The notes beneath the pieces were generated by a model. It had not been told where the DNA came from and made no database searches. It saw only the letters and a program-made list of their open reading frames with translations. A stretch of 64,000 bases of DNA from Brachypodius melanocephalos. Taxonomy: Eukaryota > Chordata > Aves > Passeriformes > Pycnonotidae. This document shows positions 24,614 through 36,572 of this stretch, in pieces. The stretch covers positions 5,315,188 to 5,379,187 of the forward strand of contig VZSR01003798.1 of assembly GCA_013398615.1 (NCBI GenBank). Reading direction: 5' to 3'. The translations under genes were made by a program, and so were the position numbers. The stretch's first letter is position 1; each line of letters opens with the position of its first letter.

Positions 24614-24658
24614 TCCCAACCCAACTCAACCTAACCCAATCCAACCCAAACCACACCA
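24614..24658 (+). repeat. Degenerate CCAAC-type short tandem repeat
   Basis: Units CCAAC, CCAACT, CAACCTAA, CCCAATC and CAACCC follow each other. The pattern resembles, but is not, the telomeric CCCTAA repeat. Confidence 0.7.
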
Positions 24659-27600
24659 GTGACTGAACATTATTTTAGGGTGTGATTGTATCAAAATAGA
24701 TCACATCTTTCACAGACCTTCAGCAGTCACTTTCCTTCCTTTGCCTTTCCATCAAATATCCTAATCCATGGTGGTGAAGAGCACTGTGTCCCTGGGGAAT
24801 TTCCAAGGGGATGTTCTCAGATCTGAACACTGGGCAGTGGATCAGTGTGATTTAATCAGCTGAAGACCTGGTCTCTTTTTTTTTAGGCAGGTAAAGGAAT
24901 ACTATATGCATCACTAGGGAAAAAAAAATCCATTCTGATTCCTCTCCAGTCTCAAGATTGTAAGTAGAATTTGTCTTTGCAATTAATATCCAAGAGAAAC
25001 CATGGTCATCAAGTATTCTTGAAGGAGGACTTAAAAACCCACTTCTTGAAGGAGATTGAAAACCCATTGCAATTGGAGCAGCATCAGATCCAGTATAATT
25101 TCTGAGGGATCTTTTCTGCTTCCCTTCTGAAAAATCAAGGAGGGTATATGAGTTTAATTTTCTTACTCAGTGACATGGTAGCTGGAAGTAAAATCGAGCT
25201 ACTTTGCCATCAAAGACAACAAAATCACATGGAAGGGCATGTCAATATATGGTTTTCAGGTGCAAAATGATGTGTTAATGTCTACAACAATCAACTGTGG
25301 CTGCAAACAGGAGGCTAACTAGGTCTGGGCAGCAAGAGATTTAAAAATCAAAGTCTGTAGCAGAGCTTACCTTTAAAAAGAATTTGCTTTGGACTGTGTA
25401 AAAAGAGGTGTCTTTTGTTGTAGCTTCAGAGGGGAGCACTTTATTGAGTGAAAACTAAGGAAAAAACTAGTTTGTGCTGAAACTTTTTTTATTATTAGGG
25501 AATTGTTTGATAGCTATGTAACACAAGTTCAAAAACTCTCCACGGAGCTTGTTAAGCAAGCTGTCTGTGCCACAGATTCTGTAAAGAAGAGCAAGGCATT
25601 TGAAAGTCATTGACTTGAAATCATCTGGTTCAAAGAGCCGGCTTTCAGCAGTGCAGATGACACCTACTGATTGCTCCCCTACAGCACAGGTAGGACACAG
25701 AGGGTAAAATCCCCTGTGCAGTGTGAAAAACATCGATTTGCTCAAAGATGCTGCCAGGGTCTCTGGGAAGGGACTCATTTACTCACTGTAGGTTGGAAAA
25801 GATTGGTGCAGATACAGTCCTGGCATAGAAATGCAGGGAAACCAGAGCTGGAGTATTTAGAGTGCTACCAGCAGCTCTGATTAATTATTTAGAGAAAGCA
25901 TTTTAGTTCAAAGTTCTCTGCTACAGAGTTTATTGAGCTGAAGTTCTCCTACAGATTCTGGATAATCTCTATTGATCTGTGGTGGGTTTTACACATTCCT
26001 GGGCAGGTGCACACTGTGTCTGTTTGTTCCACGAGGAGAAAATATTTATTGCATTGTTTGATCCTATTGTCCTGCATTACACAATGTTCAGTGAGGAGAA
26101 ACCATTGTCTTTGAAGCTGAAGCATCTACAGTAGCCCTTGGATTTGGAAGCAGAGATGGATGAGGTATGAACACAAATAGTTCAGTAGTTTGATTTATTC
26201 ATACATCTCCTGATTTATGCTGAGTAAGAATCTGGTTGCACTGCTCCAATGTCTGTACATTTTTTCATTCTCACCCATCCCACTGGGGAGATTTCTGGTT
26301 TTCAGCACATTGAACACTAAAACACCACTGCTTTATGAGCTGGTGATGGTGATCCTCACAGCAAAGTGGCTGTGGGCTGAATTCAGCTTGTAATCCACTG
26401 TGTTCTATTATAAACTAAGGGACAGAAAGGCCCCCAGACTGTTAGAGAGGTTATACCCTAAAGTCTGATACTCTGGTGGTGCAGATGCTTTAAAGGTCAT
26501 ATCTAAGACAGTAGGTGCTACGGCAAGCTGGCACAGCAAACATGCAGCAGATGAAACAAGGAACAAGCATCAGTCAAGCAGAATAAACAGTTTTTCTGAA
26601 GTTAGGGGCACAGACTAGCAAGCTGGGTGTTCATGAGATAGATCTAGAGAGGAATGTTTAACAGTAGGAGTTGGAAAGCAAGGGCTTAGCAGCACATATC
26701 TATATAAGGAGGGACAGACTACACGTTAGGATTGCAGAGAAAGGCCATAAAAGGTCAGTTTGACAAGCTGAATATGGATAATGAGTTGAGACAGATGGTG
26801 CAAGAGTGTGGTGGCTAATAAATAATGAACAGACTTGCTTCAAGGAGCAAAGGCAGGGAGAAGTCACAGCTGAGAGCTGAGTCAGAAGAGAGGTGCTGAA
26901 GGGGAAAAGAACAAAACCATGGAGAATGGAGGAGAATCACAGCAGGAGGCTGGTGGGAGAGGAGTGTCTGCTTTTATGTGCCAGAGTTTTGTGGAAAAAT
27001 GATAATTTACCCAAAGAAAACTTAGAAGTGCATATGCCCGAGCTGGAATTTGGCCATCTTACTGAGATTAACAGGGTTTTTTTAGCTAGGAAATTACTCA
27101 TGATCTTTAAACTTCTTCTAGACATCTATTTCCTCTTCCCTCCCCTCCCATTACCACAGTCCTTAAGCAGCCTAGAGTGCTCCCAAATGCCATCAAAGGC
27201 TGGGGAAAATTCTCAGGGTTGCTTTCCACATCATGACTCGAGGCAGAGAGAGACTAAAACTGTGTCTGAGCATGGAAACAGAAATGCTGTGTGCTGTCCC
27301 TCATATTCCAGGGGCCCTGTCAACAAGCAAGGTTTATTCCCATCTTCAAACCCACTATCCTCCACATGATGACCAAGATAAAGGTGAGCTTTACTGCCCC
27401 ACAAACATTTTCCTTAATGTGGAGCTGAGGCACAAACCCCAACCTGGACACCAAGTAATACTTAGAGGTGTCCCAATGTAGATGCAAATAAAGGAGCTTT
27501 CCCAAAATCACCTGGGGGAGCCATATCAGAGCCAAACAACCAGCACATGTTTCTGCTATTTCCTTGTCTGTTTAAATACCACAACCAGCTAGAATCTTGG

Positions 27601-30600
27601 AGGTTTTACTGCTTATTAATAAACCAGCTTCTCTATCAGCATTGCACCTGGCAGCGTAAACCAATAGGAAATTGGATGTTTATTCAGAAATAACAGTGCC
27701 CTAGTGCCCTTTCATGAATTTAGCATTTCTACGTGTGTTTGCCCTTGGACAGCTTATTAGGTTTAACCTTACTGGGCTTGGAGGCCCTGACAAGCTCCCA
27801 GGGAGGGCTGTAAGCAATAACCTTGGAAGTAAACTGCTTGCAATTCAGCAGATTCTGCCTGTGTCAGACAGCAAACATCCCTGATTAACTATAAACTGCT
27901 TAGCTTATTGGCAAAGACGTGCCTCTGGCTACAAAGGGGATTTTTATTTCATCACACTTGCAACCTGAGTTATTAAATAATGAGCTGCTTAATTAACTAA
28001 TTCATTAATACATGGCTGTGATGAATAGATTTGCTCCAGTGACAGAGCTGTGAAAGCAGAAAAGCCCTGAGTGATTTCTAAGTACTCCTTTCTTTCAGGA
28101 GGGATTTTATTTGAGCAAGTATCCTTATTAAATACCCTTTCCTTTTTTTTTCTGCCTCTACCTAACACAGCAGCCTTGAGGTCTGCTGTGTCTGTTTGCC
28201 CCCAGCACTCCATGCTCCTGTCCTTTCCTCCTTTCTGCCTTGCTCCCCCTTTCCTTTGGATCCACGCAGCCAAAGCGTCTTCAGAGAGTGACCCTTTGCC
28301 CAGTGCTCCCACACTGCTGTGGCCAGGATGGCTCATCATCCCCAGTCTCAGATGGGAGGTGACTCTGATGCTTCAGGTACTGATCAAAGCCATCAGTTAT
28401 TGCCCATGATGACCTTCCCATTGCTGGGAGACCAACCAACCTCCCTGCTGATGGAGACAAAATAATTTACTGCAGCTGACAGCAGCCTTTGCAGGGTTGT
28501 TATTTCCTGTTCTCTGTGGCATTGGAGTGTGTTGAGAAAGAGCTCTAACAGAGACATTTCCACGGGCTGGAAACCACTCCTGCCATCAGGAACAGCTCTT
28601 TCCCAGCCCAGGATGCTCAGGCATCAGTCTCTTGAGACAGCTGCTCGCCAGCTCCACTGAAGTGTACAAATGCAGTGGCCATGCCAGAATTCTCACTCAT
28701 TCCCAGAAATCTCCTGCAGCCTGTCACAGACACAGCCAACCTTATGCTTCCATCATGCCCTTTAATAGGCTTGATCCCTGTGCTTCCCTTCGGGGCTGCC
28801 CAGTGATCAAGGCTAAAGGGGCACGGTTATTATGAGATCAGATAAAAGGGGTGGTTCTCAAACTAAATCCAGCCTCTTTCTTTTCTGCATAAGACCTCCA
28901 AAACGATTGCATTGTGGCCTCAAGGGCTTTCAAAATTGCAAATGCACTGTTCATTATGCACCTTGCCTGTGGAGAAATACAAGTGCAAGCAGAAGCAAAT
29001 TTAAAGAGACTCCTTTCAGGGTTAAGTGGCAGGGAAAATACTGGAGCAATTGCTTTTGCTCCGTTCATGTTCATGGCATTTTGATTAGTTTAACCTTTTT
29101 TTAAATTTTTTTTTTATATGAGACACTACTGAGGAGACCTGAACCTTGTAACAGCCATGATCATCCAAGATTCCACTATCTACCTACCAAATTCCCTATG
29201 TACTCCACATGTATCGCTGCAGCACAAACAAAACATACCCCCAGAGTGATGTCTTCTTCTGCAAGGAGGCAATTTGCAAAGCCTGTCTGAGCTGTACCTT
29301 GAATATCTGAGATTCTCAGATCTTTGAAGGACCTGCTTTTGAAACCAGCATCTTGAAGAGAGTCATTAAAAAATTGCCATAGGGCCTGAAATATATTGGT
29401 ATCGACTTACCAGCAACCTTACACATAGCAATTCTATATTTATACTTATGTTTTTATATTCATGGAGGATTTAGACTCAAAAGAGCACTCAGCAGTATTT
29501 TTGCACCTGCAGAAGAGGAGAATGGATAATTTGAACTCATATAATGGGCCCCTTAGCATTTTGGAAAGCTGGGTTGCCTGGCAGTGGTTTTTCCTAAGCC
29601 TCCCTCTTTCCTTTCTTGGTCCTGCAGGAGACTTTAGGATGGATCTTTGCAAGAGGAGCTCATTTACACAGAGCCTTAAGCTTGGCCAATATTCTGGCAA
29701 CCCAAAGCCATGTGGCTTTCAGCTGTGCCATGGGGCATTTGCTGTCTCACAGTCTTCTGAAACGATGTTTGTGCCCCTGTGGAATAGAGAAGGAAAGGAG
29801 GAAAAAGCTGAAACAAGGAGAAGATACTGCAAGAGCCAAAGAATGAGAGAAAACAACAGCAGAGAATGAGATACAGGAAAGGAGGCAGGACAAGGCAGAG
29901 GATGGTGAAGATCAGAAAGGCTTGGAGAGGAAAAAGCCTTCCCAAACACACAAATAAATTCCTACATTCAAGCTGGACATTATTGATGAAAAAGCTTCAT
30001 CTCCCCAAATTAATAACCGTAATACATCATCAGGCTGTAGCACTATACTCTGTGTGCATGCAGAGAGAAAATCCTCAGCATCACCTGTCGAGGCAGAAGA
30101 AGGATTTAGCTGTTATTTATTGCTCAGTGTGACTCATGCCTGTGGGTAGGGGCACGATAGTACAGATGGGAGTTAAAATCAGACTGCCATCAGGGGAATT
30201 GATGCCAGGAGGGTTGAATTCAGGCAAATTCTTCTTGTGTTTTACATGGAACTTCTCTATAAAATAAGAAAAGAGTAAAAAATAATTTGAAGAATACATG
30301 CCTGTGCAGATATTTGTTAGGACTCAAACAGTTTAGTGGGGGAACATGGCTTTCAGCAAAATTTAAGCAGCAAGGACCTTCATCATCTTCCTCCCTGCTG
30401 GAAGGCTGGCACCTGCCTCATGTACATATTGGCTGGTCTCCACTTGCCCTGAGCCTGCTTGCAAAGTCTTGTTGGGTATCCAGGCAGCCTTTCCCTCTCC
30501 ACACCTCAGCTGGAACCCAGCTCTTTGTGTCAGCAGGAGAATTGAGGGACTGAGCAGGACAGCTGCATTTGGCCCCATCTGAGGATTTCATCTGTCAGGG

Positions 30601-33600
30601 TGTCATCACCCAGCTTCCAGCCCACATCCTGACACGCTGAGATCAGACCTCGCCAGGCTCCTCAGGGATATTTTGGCTGCCCATCCTTTTGACTGTCATT
30701 TTGATAGTCCAGAGCTCCAGGAGAGCTGGCCATGCTCTGTGTGCTGCAGAGCCAGGCACAACAGGCCTCAAAGAGCTGCTCTTGAAAGGCACATCAGGGA
30801 CTGGCTGCCAGGATTTGGGCTTCAAGTGCCCCCCTGTTTCTACAGCTGATGCTGCTCCTCCCCACTGTGTCTGTCCCAAGTGAGCTGGCAATGTTGCTGC
30901 AAGGCTCCTTGTCAGGACTGAGGTCACTCACTTGGTGGCCAAGTGGCTGCCACATTAGCACACACACCTTTTACCTTGAGTAAAAGGGAAGGCACAACAA
31001 GGCAGTAGCTTCTAAGGGGTCTCCATGCCTTCCTTACCCTCTGTCTGGGCTCTGTTTCCAAGCATGTTTTGGGACAAGGGAAAATATCTCTTGCAATGGG
31101 GAAGAAAAGAAAAAACAAATCAGTCTCTTTGTCCTCAAAATGTAAATGAGATGGACTTGCAGTCTCATAATAGGAGACAAAGGGACATTAAAGAAACTCG
31201 AAAGGCAAGAGATTAAAATATTGCACAAGGAAATTCCTATTTACACACTAACCTGTGGGGCTCCTGGGTATAAAAGGCAAGGTCTTGACAGCATTAAAAA
31301 GCAGGGATTGGATGTATTTGATGGAGAGAAGGTCAGCTTCATCTTAGTTTCTTTTTCTACAACATTCTTTTTCTAGTGGGAGAAATAAGCTCTTCAAGAC
31401 ATGAGGCAAACACCAAGAAAACTTCACTCTGGTGTAGGCTGATCTGTAAGTATCCACCAAGAAGTTTCCTTGGACATATTTGCTGGTGCCAACTGTCAGA
31501 GAGAGCATCCCAAGCCAGCTATTTCCCTGGGCTGTCAGTCCTGGGTAGCAGAAATAGGAAGGCTGTGGAATGTTTCTCCCTTCACCTGCTACACTGGGAC
31601 CATTGACACAGAAATGACACCAGGAGATAAAGTGATATCTCAGTAAATGGCTTCTGCTCCCCACGGGGAAGAGAGAATGACAGTCTATCACACCTGGACT
31701 AAAGACAAAATAAACTCAAGACTTTTGCTAGAAGCAGGAATCGTGGATGATATATGGGAGACTGCAGGAAGAAGCAGAGTGTGAGAGCAGGTGTCCTCCA
31801 AATGACAAGCCTGGGGGGATTTGCTGGCAAATTTCAAGGGGATAACAAATACTTCAAGGCAGATCACATTAGTGCCTCTTCAGGGGGAAAAGGATAGAAT
31901 ATCCTAGATGAAGAAGGTGGCAAGGAGGTGACGATCAGAAGTTATTTATCAAAGTGTAACCTCACACTTCCTTGTCAGGGAGCCAGGGAATGGCTGACAG
32001 ACAGCAGGGGAATATCAAGTCTTTCAGCTAACCCAGACTGGATAAGCAAAAAAGCTGCTTTCTGATGGCACTTTAGTGATGAATGCAAAGTCTGGTGGAT
32101 GCAAATTCTTTCTGGTTGCCCAGGAATAAGCAGCCAGAGCACAGAAACCCACAGTACCAAGCCTGCAGGAACAGATCCTGTCACTCCAAGGCAGGCAGGA
32201 GGGGCAAGAGATAACCAGTCCCCCTCTTGCTTGCATGAGATCCCTGCAGGGAAGTGATGGTAGGAGACCATCATGGATCCATGATTTACCTATCAGTTTT
32301 GGACATTTTGTATAGAAAGTTCTTTCTCTGAAACAGAACTTCTGTAGGGCTCTGTGTGACTGCCATCTCTGTCTCTATTTCCCATTTTGGGAATGGGATT
32401 CAGTGCTTTCTACCTCCCAAATATGCTGCGAGATACTTGGGAACAGAGGTAGATAATGATGCATCTCCTGGACAAGGGCATCAAAATTGCTTGGTAAAAG
32501 TGGTGTGTTAGTGCTGTAGACAGGGTTGGTTTTCAGGCCTGTGGAGTTGGTGCTTTGCCTGAGCACTCAATTCCCTCGTCAGCTTTTCCAGCGAGGCGCA
32601 GATTTGAGGAATCCAGGGAATGAATATGGATCGAGGACAGTGCTGGGTCTCTACAGCCCCTGCACACATGAAAACCTCAAACAGATCTAGAGATGGACAC
32701 AGATCTGAGGGCTGAAGACGCTGACATGGCTGTTGTGTTTTAAGCTCCCTGCTGGAAGAGGCCCAAGCACCGCCTGTCTCTTTTCCACAGTAAATGGGTT
32801 CACTGCTTGGATTGGGATGAGGTGGGTTGTAAAACTGGTTTGTGGAAGGGTCTGTTACTTCCAAATAAAACAAGTTTTTCAATTCCCTGTACAGAAGCTG
32901 AGGGCTGTGTAGGGCTGGTCACACCTGTAGGATCCAGGTAAAGCCTTTCCCCCACACAATTAGAGAAAAATCAAAAGTCACACTATACCTCCAAATTAAT
33001 CTGAGCCAGGTACAACAGCCTCCAGGTGAGGCATTTGGCCCCTCATGGTTTTTTTTTTTTAACTTTTAGTAAGATCTTATCTCATAAAATTTGGTTTCTA
33101 AAAGGTCTGTCCACCCTCTACAGGGTATAGGTGACAGCTTTACCCTTTTCTTAAACGTCCTCTGTCCAGCTGTCCTCATCTAGGCTCTCCTTCCAAGGTT
33201 CTGTGGGAGGTCTCTGTTCAGCACCAGCTGCAAGGTGCCTGAATTTGGGGTACCAGAGTTGAGAAGATTGCAGAGGTTTGCTGTCTGCAAGCAGCCTACC
33301 TTGGGAATTTACTGTGAGATGAGTAGGATTTTCTCCTGGAAATAACTCCCCGTAATTGTTTTGAAATGACTCTCCTCCCTTGTTGAAAACAAAGAGAATA
33401 TCTCTCCCTGAGGGTTCCCAATCTGTTGCTGTCTCTGGATGTTGCAAATTGTTGAGGGGATATCTGCTGTGCTCAGAGCTGGCTGACACCACAGTGGTGC
33501 TGCAGTGGACTGCAAACACAGCAGGGTTTTGTGAACCCAGATTCATCCCTGATACTCCCCCTATAACCCCAAGGCTGCCTCAGTGCTGTTCCTACAAACC

Positions 33601-34095
33601 AACAGCCACTTCTGCTCTGCTCATTCAGGGCACCCACCTCTCCCAGCCAGACTAAAAGCCAGGCTGAGCTGGCAGATCCCTTGGCACAGGCAGGGAGGTT
33701 TTGCCCAACTTTTCTTTCTACCACTCCCATTTCTGGCGCTGTGCAGGAGGGAAGCACTGGCTGTGGTCTCTGCAGCAAGGAGTTCCCCTGCAGCATGACA
33801 TCACGCAGAGAGCTCCTTTGGCTCATGGACAGGGCTGATTTCTTCTGGTAGAGTAACCCTGGCTGCCAAGTGAAGGCAGAACTGCTGATCCTTCTGCACA
33901 GCACCCTCAGCACCTGCCCCCAGCCAGAGAGCAGCCCCTTCTCAGGCTCCTTCCCACACTAACCTGACAAATCACCTGCTGTGCTGCCACAGATGGCTGA
34001 GGCACTGCTGACTTCCTCTGCTCGAACCTGGCCGAGCTTTCCAGCTTTCCTGCCCTCCCTGGCTCCTTTCTAGCTCAGTCATTCTGTGGGATTTC

Positions 34096-34116
34096 TTTTT
34101 TTTTTTTTTTTTTTTT
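34096..34116 (+). repeat. Poly-T run, 21 bases
   Basis: An uninterrupted run of 21 T. No recognisable retroelement body flanks it. Confidence 0.9.
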
Positions 34117-36497
34117 AACACTTTCCATATACCTTTCAGGAACTTTCCAGCGACATTGGCTCGTGCTGCTGGTCTATTCACCCCTGAGCTCTGCTGATGA
34201 GCAGTGTCTATATTCAGCGGAATAACTTTGAAGGTTAAAAAATCAGTCTGTTTTCTACTCCTTTCTTGTTTGTTTCATCAGGCTGATACAGTAGGAAAAA
34301 GCATCAAAAATAGACTGGTTTTCTATGAAAAAAGAGGTGCTAATAATGCTTTTTCTTTACATAAGTAATATTTTTCTTGAAAACCTGGCTGGTTTTCCCT
34401 GATTCAAAGTTCTGCGGTGGGTTCAGTAATTTTCAGTGTAAATGGACAAAGAAACATTTGCTTCTCAAACACTTCTAATTTGTCCAGAACAGATCCCTTT
34501 TCTTTTGAGAATAAATTTTTTGGATGAACATTCTTTGACCAGAGGGAAGCAACATGTTCTTCAAAGAGAGATGGGGAGTTTCTCTTTTCCATGGCTCCAC
34601 TGGGTAGTATAAAGGGACTCTCCAGCTGGACCCAGCTCTGCTGGGATACTTGCAGCAGATGTGAAAGCCTGAAATTCAAACTGATGCTGAAGTTCAGACA
34701 AAACTTCCTGACAGCAACATTTCTGAGGCTGAAGGACAGCATCTCGAGGGGATAGACAGAAACTTCACCAGTGGGGTTGCTGAAAATCAAAGACAAACTG
34801 CTGGCAGTAATGTGTAAGTGTGAGGCTGCACTGACTGCACTGCTGAGGCAGAAGTTTTGAGACCTTGCTTTAACCCTCCTATGAATTAAAGATGGAAAAG
34901 GCACCACAGCGTGGCAGGAGGGGGTCAGTGCTGCTGTTGGCTTCCAACTTGCACAGGCTGTGAGGAGCAGCTTGTTCTCTACATCAGCCCAGTGGCAGGC
35001 AAATTAAACATCAGCTGGTACCTGGCTGCTGAAAAGAGCATCCAAATGTCACCCAGCATTAAGGGGATAAGGCCAAGGCTGCCAGGCAATGTTAAATCCA
35101 GGGAACTTCATCTGTCTGTGTGTTTCTCTTGAGTCATTGTTGCTTTTGCAGTGGAGGAGCCCTTCACTGCAGGCACAGCAAAGGGCTGCAAGCCTCGGGG
35201 AGTGTTGAGGCTGATGAAATATAGATGGGAGACTGGCAGGCTCCTTGGGCTGGGTAAATACATGCACAGTAATTGACTCCATCTTCAAGCAAGAAATGCT
35301 CTGCATAAGGAGGCAGAACAGGCTTGTTTGGTGAAGTGTGATATGCACATTTGACTCAGCAATCACAGAGGAAAAAAGAAAGAAAACCCCTCCTCTGTGA
35401 TGAGTAACTGAGTAGTAACTAACAGGTAAACTCCATTTTCAACCTTTCTCCCTTTTTACTCCACCTGTGTTCCATCACCCACTCAGAAGATGCTGTCTCT
35501 GATGTCCTACAGAAGAAGCATCTGATGGAAGCAGATGCAGCACAGGCACAATATCCCAATCCAAACTATTTACAGTTTCCATTACACTCCCAAAGAAAAC
35601 ATCTGCCCACCTGGAGCCGGCAGGAAATGGAGTTGCTGATGCACAGATCGTGCCACAGCCACAAGCCAATGGCTAAGTGATTACTGTGGTAATGAACATT
35701 TGGTAATGGCTCATTTCCAGCTGCAAGGACAGGCATTCTCATGGCAATGCTCTGAGTCCATGCAAACCTGAGCGGCTGCTCCCTGCGAAATTGCTGAAGG
35801 CTTTGATTGAGGGTCCTGCCTGTCCTTCCTGGATCAGCTGGATCCTGGGAGATCTCTGCCTTCATGTGTTTTAACCACACATGACTGGTCAGAACAAGCT
35901 GCTGCTTCTCCAACCACAGCAAATGAATTATTTCTAGGCACCTCTCAGGAGCTTCTCGTGCTTAAGTGGATCTTCCTGACGTGGAGCAAGCAAGATTCCC
36001 CTTCCTGGTGAGAAGATGAAACCTGAATGACCACGCCTGTCAAGGGCAAGGCACAAGTCCAGACACGAGCAAGCAGGGCCAGATGGATGTGAAATGAAGC
36101 CATGTAGGAAGATTCTGAACTGAAATCTCATGTAGATTGAACCTCATGATGGAATCTCACAGTGGGAGCAGCCAGAAGCATTTCGTGCTCAAGCAGGAAT
36201 TTGAAACATCCCAAAGAGATACTGAAAATTATTTGTGTTAACAGCAGGGACGAAATTCACCCCACACCCACTCAGCTCCAAGCTGCATCTGTGGACAAAT
36301 TAGTAATGCCTAGTATCCTATATCTGCCCACTAATTAACTCAGCAGCCGCTGCCAGAGTTAATCAAGGAAGCAGCTCCATTATCCCCAGTACCCCCACAG
36401 GGCAGGGATCCACCAGCTGCCACCTCCCACGTGTAAAGGCAGGGAGGGCGAGGAGCGGCTGGGTTTGCTGCTGCTGAAGCCCCTGCCAGCTCCCCGG

Positions 36498-36572
36498 GTG
36501 TTTGTGGATGTCTGTGGGTGCCTCTGGATATCTGTGGGTGCCTCTGGACATCTGTGGGTGTCTGTGGATGGA
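36498..36572 (+). repeat. 20-bp minisatellite, about 3.7 copies
   Basis: Units start at 36511, 36531 and 36551 with TCTGTGGGTG, followed by CCTCTGGATA, CCTCTGGACA and TCTGTGGATG. A degenerate unit precedes them. Confidence 0.9.

Noticed and set aside
24614..24658. Interstitial telomeric repeat
   Set aside because: The units are CCAAC-like and irregular. No two consecutive CCCTAA units occur.
26893..27369. Plus-strand open frame of 158 codons
   Set aside because: No domain recognised, and no promoter or splice context. It follows the LTR-like stretch but shows no retroviral coding motif.
33216..33240. REST/RE1-type silencer site (left half TTCAGCACC)
   Set aside because: The right half (GGACAG) is missing at any accepted spacing, so the site is not supported.
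33473..33913. Minus-strand open frame of 146 codons
   Set aside because: Same strand as SV2B but no SV2 similarity. It lies in the middle of the first intron, and its composition is that of random sequence.
34600..34860. Second CR1 fragment
   Set aside because: Only a short phrase (TTCAGACAAAACTTCCTGAC) resembles a CR1 part. The characteristic 3' blocks and tail are absent.
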